A stretch of DNA of 64,000 nt. Source: Ga0077536 sp943370145 (GTDB taxonomy: Bacteria > Pseudomonadota > Gammaproteobacteria > Ga0077536). The notes beneath the pieces are model-generated. The model saw only the letters and a program-made list of their open reading frames with translations. It ran no database searches and was not told the DNA's origin. The position numbers and the translations under genes are program-made. Position 1 is the first letter of the stretch, and each line of letters starts with the position of its first letter. Shown piece after piece: positions 52,910-61,412 of the stretch. The stretch is from positions 1 to 64,000 of the forward strand of contig CALRPY020000011.1 in the NCBI GenBank assembly GCA_943370145.1. Reading direction: 5' to 3'.

Positions 52910-54337
52910 TCAGGGGACGGTTGAGAGTTGGCGCCTCAGATCCGCCAGCAGCGTCCGCAGCTGCGCGCGTTGCGCCTGTGTGGGCATCGATGGGGTTGGG
53001 GGATCCGCGGCACTGGAGGCTTCCTCCAGCGCCCTCAGGCGTTGTGCCTCCGCCTCGCGCTGTCTTCTCTCGCGTTCAGCCGCCACGCGAGGTGCAAGCT
53101 CGGGGACGAACTGGCCGGCGTTCGCCTGTCGGACCAGCGCCCGCAGGTAGGCCACGGCATTGCGGACGCCTCGGGTACGCAGGCGGCCGGCCAACTCGTC
53201 CAGCAAGGCCTGCGCAGCGTCTGGCACTTGAACCAGCAACCGTGTCATGGCGTCCCGCTCGGCCGGCAGCAAGCCGCCAGGGAACAGGAGATCTGGACCC
53301 ACCACACCGACGGTCAAGCGACGGTCTGACGTATGGGCGTTCGTTGGTTGTAGTGGTGGTTGTAGTGATCTATCTGTAGTTCTTTCTTCTAAAGAACCGG
53401 CGGTTTCGGTAGATCCCTCGCGGCGCTTTGGTGCAATCAGCGCAGGCGGATTTGGCGATCCAAGACTGCGGGGTTGCCGCAATCTTGTTTGGCTCGTTGA
53501 GTCAATGAAGGCTGTGGAAATGCCGCAGGCTGGGATGCGTTGATTTGAGGCTGGACTCTGGGCCGAGTCGGCCTTGGCGGACAGGAGCGACAGCAAGCGC
53601 CCCAGTCGCACCCGCACGAGCAGGCTGGGCGGGATCCCGGCCAGCCGCTCTTCCCAGAGTTCCAGCGCGATCAGGTCGCGCCGGGCCGCCTCCTGCTCCC
53701 GGCGCGACAACCCCAGATCCGACTGCCAGCGAGCCATGGCGCCCTCCACCCAGGCGGTTTGGTCGCGGCGGAGTTGGTATCGCATCGCGTGCAGGGCTCT
53801 GGAGAGCAGCAGCCCCGCATGGACACTGCCGGCGACCGTGGCGAGTGCCCGGTGGAAGGCGACCGGCGCTCCCAGCAGTTCGGTAACGAAGCGGCTATCA
53901 GGGTGGTCTCGTCCGTCACCCGACTTCTCGCCGACGCCCACAAGCCGTCTCGCCAGCTCGTCGAGTTCGACGCGAAAGTAGAGGCGAGCCGGCAGCCCTC
54001 GACGTTCCTCGGTCAGAACTGCAAGCTCCCGCAACACCGTTCTCGCAGTGCTCTGCTCCTTCAACGAGAGTCCCGTTTCAAGGGTCCACTGCTCGGCGGT
54101 CTTGTAGAACCAGCCGCCATCCCGCTGAACGTGTCGCCCATGGCGAGTCCAGTACAGCGACTGCGACAGAAGCAATGCCGCCTTCACGCTATCGGTGAGA
54201 TCGACGAGGCGTCGATGGAACGCGATATGCCGCCCCAGCAGCGGCCAGATGAAGGACAGATCCCTCGCTGACTCCGCATCCCGTGTTGGCGCCACGCTCG
54301 CTTGACCGTGGTGCCCGGCCTCCAGGCGCCGAATCAC
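52910..54337 (-). CDS. STY4528-like replication protein with two winged-helix repeats
   Basis: The 475-residue product comes from a GTG that overlaps the previous stop (GTGA). Two similar modules of about 95 residues follow one another. Module 1 is HIAFHRRLVDLTDSVKAALL, then WFYKTAEQWTLETGLSLKEQ. Module 2 is PVAFHRALATVAGSVHAGLL, then EGAMARWQSDLGLSRREQEA. A variable linker and a C-terminal helical part (ERDAMTRLLVQVPDAAQALL) complete it. A third copy of the module forms the separate protein encoded just upstream. The modules resemble winged-helix DNA-binding domains of replication initiators. The family name is from context and memory (pathogenicity island replication protein); initiator activity is inferred. 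Confidence 0.72.
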   Translation of the reverse strand: MIRRLEAGHHGQASVAPTRDAESARDLSFIWPLLGRHIAFHRRLVDLTDSVKAALLLSQSLYWTRHGRHVQRDGGWFYKTAEQWTLETGLSLKEQSTARTVLRELAVLTEERRGLPARLYFRVELDELARRLVGVGEKSGDGRDHPDSRFVTELLGAPVAFHRALATVAGSVHAGLLLSRALHAMRYQLRRDQTAWVEGAMARWQSDLGLSRREQEAARRDLIALELWEERLAGIPPSLLVRVRLGRLLSLLSAKADSAQSPASNQRIPACGISTAFIDSTSQTRLRQPRSLGSPNPPALIAPKRREGSTETAGSLEERTTDRSLQPPLQPTNAHTSDRRLTVGVVGPDLLFPGGLLPAERDAMTRLLVQVPDAAQALLDELAGRLRTRGVRNAVAYLRALVRQANAGQFVPELAPRVAAERERRQREAEAQRLRALEEASSAADPPTPSMPTQAQRAQLRTLLADLRRQLSTVP

Positions 54338-54729
54338 TGGAATGACCCCGTCGGCTCCGACAGTCCACCCGCTGCCTGGAGTTGCAGCGCGCGCCACACC
54401 GCATCAGTGCGAACACGGAACCAGAGCTTGGCCGGCATCCCGAACCGACGCTCCTCGATGAGGCCGGCACGACGTAGCGTCCGCCGGGCTGTCTCCTGCT
54501 CACACCGGGTGAGCCCGGTCTCCTGCCTCCATTGCTCCTGCGAGCGGCTGAACCAGCCTTGGTCAGCGGGCTCGAGCGATTGGGTGGTCCAGATCGCCTG
54601 CGACAGCATCAAGGCGGACGTGACGCCGCCTGTGATCGGTACGAGACATCGGTGGAAGCTCACCGGCGCATCGAACACGTCCAGCAGGAGCTCCGGAGTG
54701 ATTCGGGTACCGTCAGTGAGGGCGGTCAT
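54334..54729 (-). CDS. Single-module winged-helix protein, paralogue of the downstream repeats
   Basis: The 131-residue product is nearly all one module: PVSFHRCLVPITGGVTSALM, then WFSRSQEQWRQETGLTRCEQ, ETARRTLRRAGLIEERRFGM. It aligns position by position with the two modules of the next gene. Its stop overlaps the start of that gene (GTGA) and its own start overlaps the DUF2857 stop (ATGA). It could be a natural separate subunit or the outcome of a split of a three-module protein. Confidence 0.75.
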   Translation of the reverse strand: MTALTDGTRITPELLLDVFDAPVSFHRCLVPITGGVTSALMLSQAIWTTQSLEPADQGWFSRSQEQWRQETGLTRCEQETARRTLRRAGLIEERRFGMPAKLWFRVRTDAVWRALQLQAAGGLSEPTGSFQ

Positions 54730-55268
54730 ATGTCCGCCTCGAAATCACGGACGATCACTTCCAGGACCGCAATCGGCAGGTCCGGAAACTCCTGGTGAAG
54801 CCGGAAGTAGCGATCCCGGGGGCTGGGGTCGGTATTCGCCCGCCACGCCAGGTAGATCCGTTCACGCATGCAGTAGTCCGGCAGGGACACGCGCCCGGGC
54901 GCGCGCTGGACGCCCAGTTCCCGGCGCCGCTGAAGTGTCCTCTTGCATCGCATCTTGAACAGAGCGCTCATCAGGGATGTCGAGGCGCCATGCCGGACGA
55001 AGTAGGTTTCAAGCGCCTGGGCTTCATGCATCCGCACCACGGCACGAACCCCGGCCTTGAGGGCCTCACAATCAACAGCAACGCTGATGCCGAGACTTCG
55101 CATTGAGGCCAGGCGGCCCAGATCCGGCGTCGTCAATTTCCGGAGGTGTGTCAGCAGCGCGCCGCCGATTCCCGCAGCCGCGAGTTCTTCGGTCTGCCTG
55201 TCGGTGAGTTGCGTCGTCAGGTGATTCAGCAGCACCAGTCGAATCTGGGGGTCATGCACGCTCAGCAT
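54726..55268 (-). CDS. DUF2857-family ICE protein
   Basis: The 180-residue product begins MLSVHDPQIRLVLLNHLTTQ. LGRLASMRSLGISVAVDCEA and FVRHGASTSLMSALFKMRCK fit the DUF2857/STY4526-type family found between parB and the replication genes of PFGI-1-type elements. The start is set by the 7-bp overlap with parB, well inside a longer open frame that has no features. The function is unknown. Confidence 0.8.
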   Translation of the reverse strand: MLSVHDPQIRLVLLNHLTTQLTDRQTEELAAAGIGGALLTHLRKLTTPDLGRLASMRSLGISVAVDCEALKAGVRAVVRMHEAQALETYFVRHGASTSLMSALFKMRCKRTLQRRRELGVQRAPGRVSLPDYCMRERIYLAWRANTDPSPRDRYFRLHQEFPDLPIAVLEVIVRDFEADI

Positions 55269-56581
55269 CGGAGCCCTCCGGCGAGGCAGGCTGAAGGCGA
55301 CGAACCGCCAGACCTGCGCAGCCCCTCCAGCAGCCGCCAGAAGGCTTCTGCTGACGGATCCGAGGAATCCATCAGCCAGCGGACAAAGTCGGCCTCTGGC
55401 GTCGCGCTGGCGCACGCATTGGGCGCTTGTGCCCCTGTGACGACGGACAGCAGCGTCCATGCCCGCCACGCTGCGGGATCCTGTTGTGCGCCCTCTGGGA
55501 GGCCCTCCAGGCGGCAGCCGGCGACGGCTGTCGGATCGGCCACCACCAGCGGACGGATGCCCGCCAGTTCCGCGAAACTGAACATCTGCTCGACCAGAGC
55601 CTCCGTTTCGGGTCGCTCGGTTGGTGCCGCATCGCGTACAGGAACTGACGACTCGCAACTGCCTGGGTCGTTCACACCAGCTCGAGCCTGCCTCGGGGTC
55701 TGCCCGGACGAAATCCTGAGCGCGTCGACAGGAATGCCAATCGCGCCAGAAAGGGCCAACTCACAGCGCAGGACCGTGTCGGAAACCGAGAATGCCGCCC
55801 CCCGCACGTGCGCTTCCGCGACAGCCTTGAATACGGGCTCGAAGACGCTGGAAAAGAGCTTTTCCTCGTCGATGCCGCTGTGGGCCAGCGCGACCCGGCG
55901 CAGGGCATTCAGCCTGGGTTGCAGAGTCTTCACGTCGAGGCCTGAAAGGCTCTCGACCGCATCGCCAAGTGTTCGAAGCCGTTCGTGTGCGTACAGGTAC
56001 AGCGCGAGCGTGGCCGTGTTCACCGACAACCCCACCCCGTGCAGCGAATCCTCGAGCGTGCGGAGGCTGTGGCGCCTGCCCTGCTCGACTTCCAGCCGCT
56101 GCTTGAGCGCGACAATGCCGCTGGCGCGATCCCAGAAGCTCATTTCGCCGCGCAGTTCGTTCTCGATGAGGTGTGCCGTAAGCACATGGCTCTCGGAGCA
56201 CCAGGGTCGGAACAGCACCACGACCTTGCTGAAGCGCGGATCGCGGGTCTCTGCCCAGAGCTCGCGGAGCGCCCTGAGCCGGGAATTGCCGCCCGCTTCC
56301 ACGATGAACCCGGCCTCGCCCGGCCGACGCGTCACCGCCAGCGGGCTGCGGAGACCACTGGTGCGAATGGATTCCTTGATGTCCTCGAACTTCGCATTGC
56401 GGGAACGGCGGGGGTTGTGCTCGTAATCCCGTACGGCATCGATTGAGAGTTCAAGCTGGCGTTCGAGCCCGTCATCATCCTCAAGGGGTAGCAAATTGCC
56501 CCCGGGAGCACCCGGATTGCCGACCTTGAGGGCATCCGCGACTCTGCGCTGGCGATCATCCATCGAATTCCGGGTGCTCAT
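55262..56581 (-). CDS. parB: ParB-family partition protein, PFGI-1 class (TIGR03764)
   Basis: The 439-residue product's ParB/Srx-like N-terminal domain includes IDAVRDYEHNPRRSRNAKFE, DIKESIRTSGLRSPLAVTRR and VEAGGNSRLRALRELWAETR. A helical DNA-binding part follows (FWDRASGIVALKQRLEVEQG). It binds centromere-like sites and works with ParA to keep the excised element in dividing cells. Order parA-parB-DUF2857-STY4528 is the signature of the PFGI-1/SPI-7 group. Overlaps parA by 4 bp. Confidence 0.92.
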   Translation of the reverse strand: MSTRNSMDDRQRRVADALKVGNPGAPGGNLLPLEDDDGLERQLELSIDAVRDYEHNPRRSRNAKFEDIKESIRTSGLRSPLAVTRRPGEAGFIVEAGGNSRLRALRELWAETRDPRFSKVVVLFRPWCSESHVLTAHLIENELRGEMSFWDRASGIVALKQRLEVEQGRRHSLRTLEDSLHGVGLSVNTATLALYLYAHERLRTLGDAVESLSGLDVKTLQPRLNALRRVALAHSGIDEEKLFSSVFEPVFKAVAEAHVRGAAFSVSDTVLRCELALSGAIGIPVDALRISSGQTPRQARAGVNDPGSCESSVPVRDAAPTERPETEALVEQMFSFAELAGIRPLVVADPTAVAGCRLEGLPEGAQQDPAAWRAWTLLSVVTGAQAPNACASATPEADFVRWLMDSSDPSAEAFWRLLEGLRRSGGSSPSACLAGGLRC

Positions 56582-57423
56582 CGGGCGCCACCTCGCGTCG
56601 GCGAGAGGTCAGCCTCGCGGCCGTCAAGCTCCGGGAACAGTTCCCAGACCAGTCGATGCATGACATCCCAGGCGCTTGGCATCGCCCCGCGCCGTCGCCT
56701 TTCCAGCCGGTGAACCGGCATGCGCAGCGTGGCAGCCTCCTTATAGGCCTTGGCATGTGGCACCACCGTGCCGAGCAAGGAAATCCGGCCAGCGTCGTCC
56801 GAAAACTCGAGCGCGAGACTGTCCGCAATGAGACGGGCATCGAGCGTCCGGTCCTGGCGATAGATGAGAACCTTCAGCGGAGCAGCGCCCTCACCCAGCA
56901 CGCTGCCCGGCCCCAGACGCTCGAGGAGTTGGAGCGTGCCGTCGTGAAATTCTCGCGCCGACAGCATTTCAGGTGTCACCGGCGAGAGAAGACAGTCTGC
57001 CGCCATGACCGCGGCATCCTGCAAAGGTCCTAGGGCACCCTGCGTATCGACCAGGACGAAGTCGAACGAATCGCCCACGAATCCGCACCGCAAGGCCACC
57101 CGCAGCCGATAGCCTCTGTCGATGCGGCTTAACAGCCAGGCCGGCAAGCGCCCTTCCGGGTCGTCGGACGCCACCAGATGCAGATTGTGAACGTCAGTCC
57201 GCACCACAGTGGCGGCGGTAACCTGCCCTCGGACGATGACCTCGGTGAGCCCTAGGGCCGAGCCCGGCTCGCACAGTGGGAAGTACTTCGAGAGCGAGGG
57301 CTGAACATCTGCATCAACGAGCAAAACCCGCTGTCCCAATTCGGCCAGAAGCGCCCCGAGGTTTGCGGCGAGCGTGGTTTTACCCACGCCGCCCTTAGTG
57401 CTGACAATGGTCAGAATGAACAT
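56578..57423 (-). CDS. parA: ParA/Soj-family partition ATPase
   Basis: The 281-residue product has the deviant Walker A STKGGVGKTTLAANLGALLA (8-27). The A' motif is VLLVDADVQPSLSKYF, and the Walker B region DFVLVDTQGALGPLQ. It is the partner of ParB and is found at the start of the maintenance operon in these elements. Soj homologues are needed for stable maintenance of the excised circle in PAPI-1-type islands. Confidence 0.93.
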   Translation of the reverse strand: MFILTIVSTKGGVGKTTLAANLGALLAELGQRVLLVDADVQPSLSKYFPLCEPGSALGLTEVIVRGQVTAATVVRTDVHNLHLVASDDPEGRLPAWLLSRIDRGYRLRVALRCGFVGDSFDFVLVDTQGALGPLQDAAVMAADCLLSPVTPEMLSAREFHDGTLQLLERLGPGSVLGEGAAPLKVLIYRQDRTLDARLIADSLALEFSDDAGRISLLGTVVPHAKAYKEAATLRMPVHRLERRRRGAMPSAWDVMHRLVWELFPELDGREADLSPTRGGAR

Positions 57424-57486
57424 CGATTCCTCGATTTTCTTGGAGTCCTAACCCCCTTTCACGGAATCGCGAGCCAAAGTGTAAAG

Positions 57487-58074
57487 TCAGCCCCCCAAAT
57501 AGCTGCTCAGCCCCAATGAGTCGAAAATCGTGCGGATGCGAGCCAACTCGGAATGGACAGTTACGCGGCTTATTTGGAGCTCTCTGGATACAGCAGTAAC
57601 GCCGGCGCCGTCCCGCCATATCAACTGGCAAATGGACTGCTGCCGGGGCGTGAGCCTTGCGCAAGCAGTTTCGAGATCGATAGCAAGTTCTGCCCGCACG
57701 ATCGGTCCCTCCAGTGATCCGCCCCGAATCCATTCGGGGACCTCCTCATGCGTTTCAATTCCATCGGAATTTCCTTCCGACCTATCCACTGAGAACGTAC
57801 GCAGATCCCCTGCGCGTCTTGCCGAAAGAGCAGCTCTGACAAAGTCCGTGAGCTTGTTCATCAACACCTGAGCAATCAGCGGATCTGACGGGTGAGCCCA
57901 CGAATCGCTCACACGTTTCTTTCGTATGTAGATCCAGTGCGTCAGACATTCCTGAAGCAAGTCATCGAATTCGAACCGTCTCAATGACAGGTACCTTTTT
58001 CGATATCTGGCGACCAACCGCACCGCGACGGACATTTCCTTCTTTTCCAGTAGAACCTCGCACCTCGAGTCCAT
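57487..58074 (-). CDS. Sigma-70-like (or sigma-like) regulatory protein
   Basis: The 195-residue product has a strong ribosome site (AGGAGG 8 bp upstream of the ATG at 58074). Residues 15-60 (ARYRKRYLSLRRFEFDDLLQ, ECLTHW) look like sigma region 2. Residues 140-190 (LTPRQQSICQLIWRDGAGVT, AVSRELQISRVTVHSELARI) look like region 4 with a helix-turn-helix. No anti-sigma gene is adjacent. It lies directly upstream of parA and may control the maintenance operon or excision. It could also be an HTH regulator derived from a sigma factor. Confidence 0.75.
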   Translation of the reverse strand: MDSRCEVLLEKKEMSVAVRLVARYRKRYLSLRRFEFDDLLQECLTHWIYIRKKRVSDSWAHPSDPLIAQVLMNKLTDFVRAALSARRAGDLRTFSVDRSEGNSDGIETHEEVPEWIRGGSLEGPIVRAELAIDLETACARLTPRQQSICQLIWRDGAGVTAVSRELQISRVTVHSELARIRTIFDSLGLSSYLGG

Positions 58075-58636
58075 GGCCGTATCCTCCTTGATTACGAACG
58101 GCCCGCATCTCAAGCCAATTCATCAAGCCGCGCACGCCCTTTCTGAAGCTGAAGCCATCCAGGTTCTCTCTCGGGGAAATTCCCCCAGACAGCCTTGCGC
58201 GGATCGCGGGATCAAACTGCGCCTCGCGGCCTACGACGCAGATTCCGGCAACCGCTTCAACTTCATCTCGGAGCAAAAAGGAAGAGCACTAGTCCATCAC
58301 GCGGCCAGCGAAGCTGCGCCGTCGGCCATAGGTCTGTCGGATCGATATCAGAACGAATAATTGGAGGCAGGAGTCGATTCAGGCGCGGGCGAATTTGCAG
58401 AATGACTGAGTGGCCGGCCCGCTTATGGCTACCAGCCGATGAATTCCTCCAACTGCACATTGCAGCTTCAGGCGCCTGAGGCACACCGGAGTTCAGCGCG
58501 TTCATGGGGCGCACCTGCAGTCCTTAACAGTTTTTCGTTGAATTCCGTTATGGGTGTTATAGCGGGCCATTTTTCCCCGCGACGTGACCGTAGAACGCAA
58601 GCAAGACCCAGCAATTTCGGAGAATGCGAGGCAAGC
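58075..58636. other. Regulatory gap between sigma-like gene and excisionase
   Basis: About 560 bp between two divergent genes, with no supported coding frame. It should hold the promoters for the maintenance operon (left) and for xis (right). No clear consensus pair was identified. The region is a natural candidate for the element's main control site. Confidence 0.4.
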
Positions 58637-58849
58637 ATGAGCGAACCACCTGTGCAGGTAGCCCCCGCCCCTTACGTCACGATCAATCTGGCAGCGGCGA
58701 TTACAGGACTGTCGGAAAAGGCCATCCGCCGAAAAATCGAGGAAGGCAAATGGATTCAGGATCGGGAATATCGACGAGCACCCGATGGAGGAATCTTCAT
58801 TTCCATCGGAGGCTACAGAAACTGGGTCGAAAAAGGAGAACTTCCCTAG
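58637..58849 (+). CDS. xis: Excisionase (Xis, MerR-like fold)
   Basis: The 70-residue product matches Xis proteins of ICEs: YVTINLAAAITGLSEKAIRR, KIEEGKWIQDREYRRAPDGG, IFISIGGYRNWVEKGELP. It is a small winged-helix-like DNA-bending protein. It directs the integrase to excise the element, and it lies 1.1 kb upstream of the integrase on the same strand, the usual layout. ATG chosen by family N-terminus length. Confidence 0.88.
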   Translation: MSEPPVQVAPAPYVTINLAAAITGLSEKAIRRKIEEGKWIQDREYRRAPDGGIFISIGGYRNWVEKGELP

Positions 58850-58940
58850 CGAACGCCCGACAATGACTCTCGAATGGTCAAGGGCCGGAGGTCAAGCCAA
58901 GCATGAACGCTTGAAGAGGTTCATTTTTCGTGAGGTGCCA

Positions 58941-59120
58941 ATGAACGTTGACTCTGATCAGTTCAAGCCCCTGCTCGAGCACGCACTGCAGGTGTTGTGC
59001 GCCTTCATTCGCTGCGCAAAGGACGGCGACCTGCCTCCGCCAGTCCTGCTGGCCGAGGCCGAGTCCGCTGTCATGTTTTTGAGTTCGTACTGCTGCTCGA
59101 CCCAAAACCCGGAGCAGTAA
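58941..59120 (+). CDS. Small hypothetical protein between xis and int
   Basis: The product is 59 residues from an ATG with GTGAGG 7 bp upstream; a longer start at 58863 has no ribosome site. The sequence NVDSDQFKPLLEHALQVLCA, FIRCAKDGDLPPPVLLAEAE, ending YCCSTQNPEQ is a helical soluble protein. Small genes of this kind are common next to xis in PFGI-1-type elements. Function unknown. Confidence 0.55.
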   Translation: MNVDSDQFKPLLEHALQVLCAFIRCAKDGDLPPPVLLAEAESAVMFLSSYCCSTQNPEQ

Positions 59121-59993
59121 CTTCGGGGGCGGCAGGCCGCGCCCTCTCCCCGAACGGTCTTGAATACCTGCTCAGATACGCGTAATGCCCAAGCCGTTGG
59201 GCTCATCCCAATCAGGAAAATTTCCGCCCCGGGCATTTGAACGCGTAACCCGTCTCCCAACGGCCGGGATCAGTCGGCACTTTGGAAGCCTGAATTACGG
59301 GCTGACCAACAGGGGCACGGCGATGACGAATTCCGCAGCCAAGGACTTGGCTCTGACGGCATACGCTCCGGGATGCATCAGGCTTATGATACGGGTCCGC
59401 AGTTGCAGGGGGCTGTCTCTACCCTGCAATAACCGTTGTCAGGCAGGCCTGCGCATCACGAGATGCCGTCCGGCCCTGCTACCTGAACCCCGCGCTATTC
59501 GACCGTCTGGCACGTGCCTACGGTCGCTGCCGTTCGCCCTGCTTCAGCCGACAGCGCGAACAATCCAAGTCACGCAATTCAGCGGGAAATCGCCATGGCG
59601 AAATTGCCTTGCAGCCTGCCTGCGATGCCACTCGCTTCGGCTTCCGTTTGCACTGCGTCGCTCGAGCCACGGGCATATCGACGACCGCGTCTGCGGCTTA
59701 GCCTTGTGCCGGGCAATCGAGCAAAAACCCCAAGAGGTCATTCAGTCATATGGCAATAGTCGGAGGAAAACCACATGAATTTTATGCCACTTACACACCC
59801 CAATCCGCCCTCGTCACATCGAGGCCCCCAGGGGGCCAAGACTCGAGCGATGCGGAAGTTCGCTCAGTGGAGCCCCCTCAACCAGGCAATCTGGCTCAGC
59901 CAGGGCCGACGCCACGGGATCGTGGAGCAAGGCTCGGCGGCATCGCCCAGGAGCCTCCTACAAAGCGTTGCGCTGAGGAGGAGCCGTTGAGCA
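59121..59993. other. Gene-free region upstream of the integrase
   Basis: About 870 bp lacking a supported gene. Open frames here have no ribosome sites and no motifs. The integrase start has GAGGAGGAG just upstream, so the integrase promoter lies in this stretch. Integrase arm-type binding sites could also lie between 61224 and 61264 and here. Confidence 0.4.
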
Positions 59994-61223
59994 ATGTCAC
60001 GAACAGGAAGCGGCGTCGAGGTGCGCAAATCGTGCATCCGAATCAAGATTTGTCACAGGGGGATCACCATTCGCGAGCGACTGACGGTCAACGGCCAACC
60101 CGTTGCACCGACGCCGGCGAATCTCAAATACGCCCAGCGGGTTGCTGCCGAGATCCGGCGGCGGATAGCCAAAGGGACCTTCGAACTGGGCGAGTTCTTT
60201 CCGGACTCCAAATTGCTGCTGCCGGCCGAAGTGTCGACGTTCGGCAAACTGGCGGACCTGTGGCTGCAATCCAAGGGCCGCCTAGCAGGCGCAACCCGCG
60301 ACCAGTACAGCACCGCCGTGCGATTCTGGAAGCGAATGCTCAAGGAAAACACCCGGGTCCCGGACATCAGCCACAAGCTGCTGGTCAGCAAGATTGGGAG
60401 CTATCCCTGGCCAAGCGCAAAGACCCACAACAACTACCTGATCGCCCTGCGGGGCATCTTTGGCATGGAATTCCGTGGGGCCTCGGCGATTTTCAATCCC
60501 ATGATCGGGATAGAGAACATGGTCCTGGTCAAACGGCTGCCCGACCCGCTGTCCGTCGAGGAACGGGAGATGATCCTGGCAGACATGCGCAGGCACTACG
60601 ACGAGCGGGTCGTCGCCTATTTCCAGTGGATGTTCTATACGGGCATGCGTCCGGAGGAGGCCATCGCCCTGCGTTGGTCGGACATCGACCTTCGCCGCCA
60701 TGTCGCGAGGGTGCAGCGGGTCCGGACCTTCAAGGGTAGCGAGCGGGAAGGCACCAAGACCCATACCGTTCGTGACGTAGATCTGGTGCCGAAGGCGCTG
60801 GAGGCCCTCACGGTCATGAAGCCGTACACGCGGATGGGCAAGCAGGAGAGAAAGCGGGAGGAGGACAACAGCGCCGATGTGTTCCAGAACCCTCTCACGG
60901 GGCTTCCCTGGCACGACGAGCGGAGCCAGCGCGACACCTACTGGAGACCGACCCTCAAACGTCTAGGGATCCGTTGGCGACGGGCCTACAACACAAGGCA
61001 CACGTTTGCGACGGTAGCTCTGATGGCGGGGGTGCCACCAGCGTACATTTCGAACCAGATAGGCAACTCGGTGAAGATGCTGCTGGAGAAATACGCGAGG
61101 TGGATTCCGGGAGGCGACAACGGCAATGCGAAAGCGATGCTGGAGGCGGCGATGGGGGATTCGGGAAAGCTATTCGTCCCAAATTCGTCCCAAATGGTAG
61201 ATCAGGGGTCTGATCACCGCTGA
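59994..61223 (+). CDS. int: Site-specific tyrosine integrase (DUF3596 Arm domain)
   Basis: The 409-residue product's N-terminal Arm DNA-binding domain (GVEVRKSCIRIKICHRGITI, RERLTVNGQPVAPTPANLKY) is of the DUF3596 type. The core-binding domain is about 83-165. Catalytic residues: Arg 219 in TGMRPEEAIALRW, Arg 335 in YNTRHTFATVAL, and Tyr 367 in LLEKYARW. The start ATG has GAGGAGGAG upstream. Its stop is 41 bp from the 3' end of tRNA-Val, the attachment gene. It inserts and, with Xis, excises the element. Confidence 0.95.
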   Translation: MSRTGSGVEVRKSCIRIKICHRGITIRERLTVNGQPVAPTPANLKYAQRVAAEIRRRIAKGTFELGEFFPDSKLLLPAEVSTFGKLADLWLQSKGRLAGATRDQYSTAVRFWKRMLKENTRVPDISHKLLVSKIGSYPWPSAKTHNNYLIALRGIFGMEFRGASAIFNPMIGIENMVLVKRLPDPLSVEEREMILADMRRHYDERVVAYFQWMFYTGMRPEEAIALRWSDIDLRRHVARVQRVRTFKGSEREGTKTHTVRDVDLVPKALEALTVMKPYTRMGKQERKREEDNSADVFQNPLTGLPWHDERSQRDTYWRPTLKRLGIRWRRAYNTRHTFATVALMAGVPPAYISNQIGNSVKMLLEKYARWIPGGDNGNAKAMLEAAMGDSGKLFVPNSSQMVDQGSDHR

Positions 61224-61263
61224 GAATTTATTTAAAAATCCTCAGCTTAAGTCTTATTTTCGT

Positions 61264-61300
61264 TGGTAGGCGCGATTGGACTCGAACCAACGACCCCCAC
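61264..61300. other. Likely right attachment site (att) within tRNA-Val 3' end
   Basis: Integrases of this kind recombine at the 3' part of a tRNA gene and rebuild it on insertion. The integrase stop lies 41 bp away and the tRNA is intact, so the T-arm/acceptor region here is the probable att core. Its exact borders need the partner copy, which I did not find in the window. Confidence 0.6.
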
Positions 61301-61340
61301 CATGTCAAGGTGGTGCTCTAACCAACTGAGCTACGCGCCT
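61264..61340 (-). tRNA. tRNA-Val (GAC)
   Basis: The complete 77-nt cloverleaf has acceptor AGGCGCG pairing with CGCGCCT, discriminator A and encoded CCA (61264-61266). The anticodon loop is TTGACAT with anticodon GAC and the T arm contains GGTTCGAGTCC. The 3' end faces the integrase gene, as in elements inserted into tRNA 3' ends. Confidence 0.97.
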
Positions 61341-61412
61341 AGGGTCCCCGAAGGCCGCAAAGATTAGCCGAATCACACGCGTTCGACTACCCCCCTTCCG
61401 ACATCCGTTCTT

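Noticed and set aside
59185..59778. Plus-strand frame of 197 codons upstream of the integrase
   Set aside because: No ribosome site, no hydrophobic or domain pattern, and codon use unlike the neighbours.
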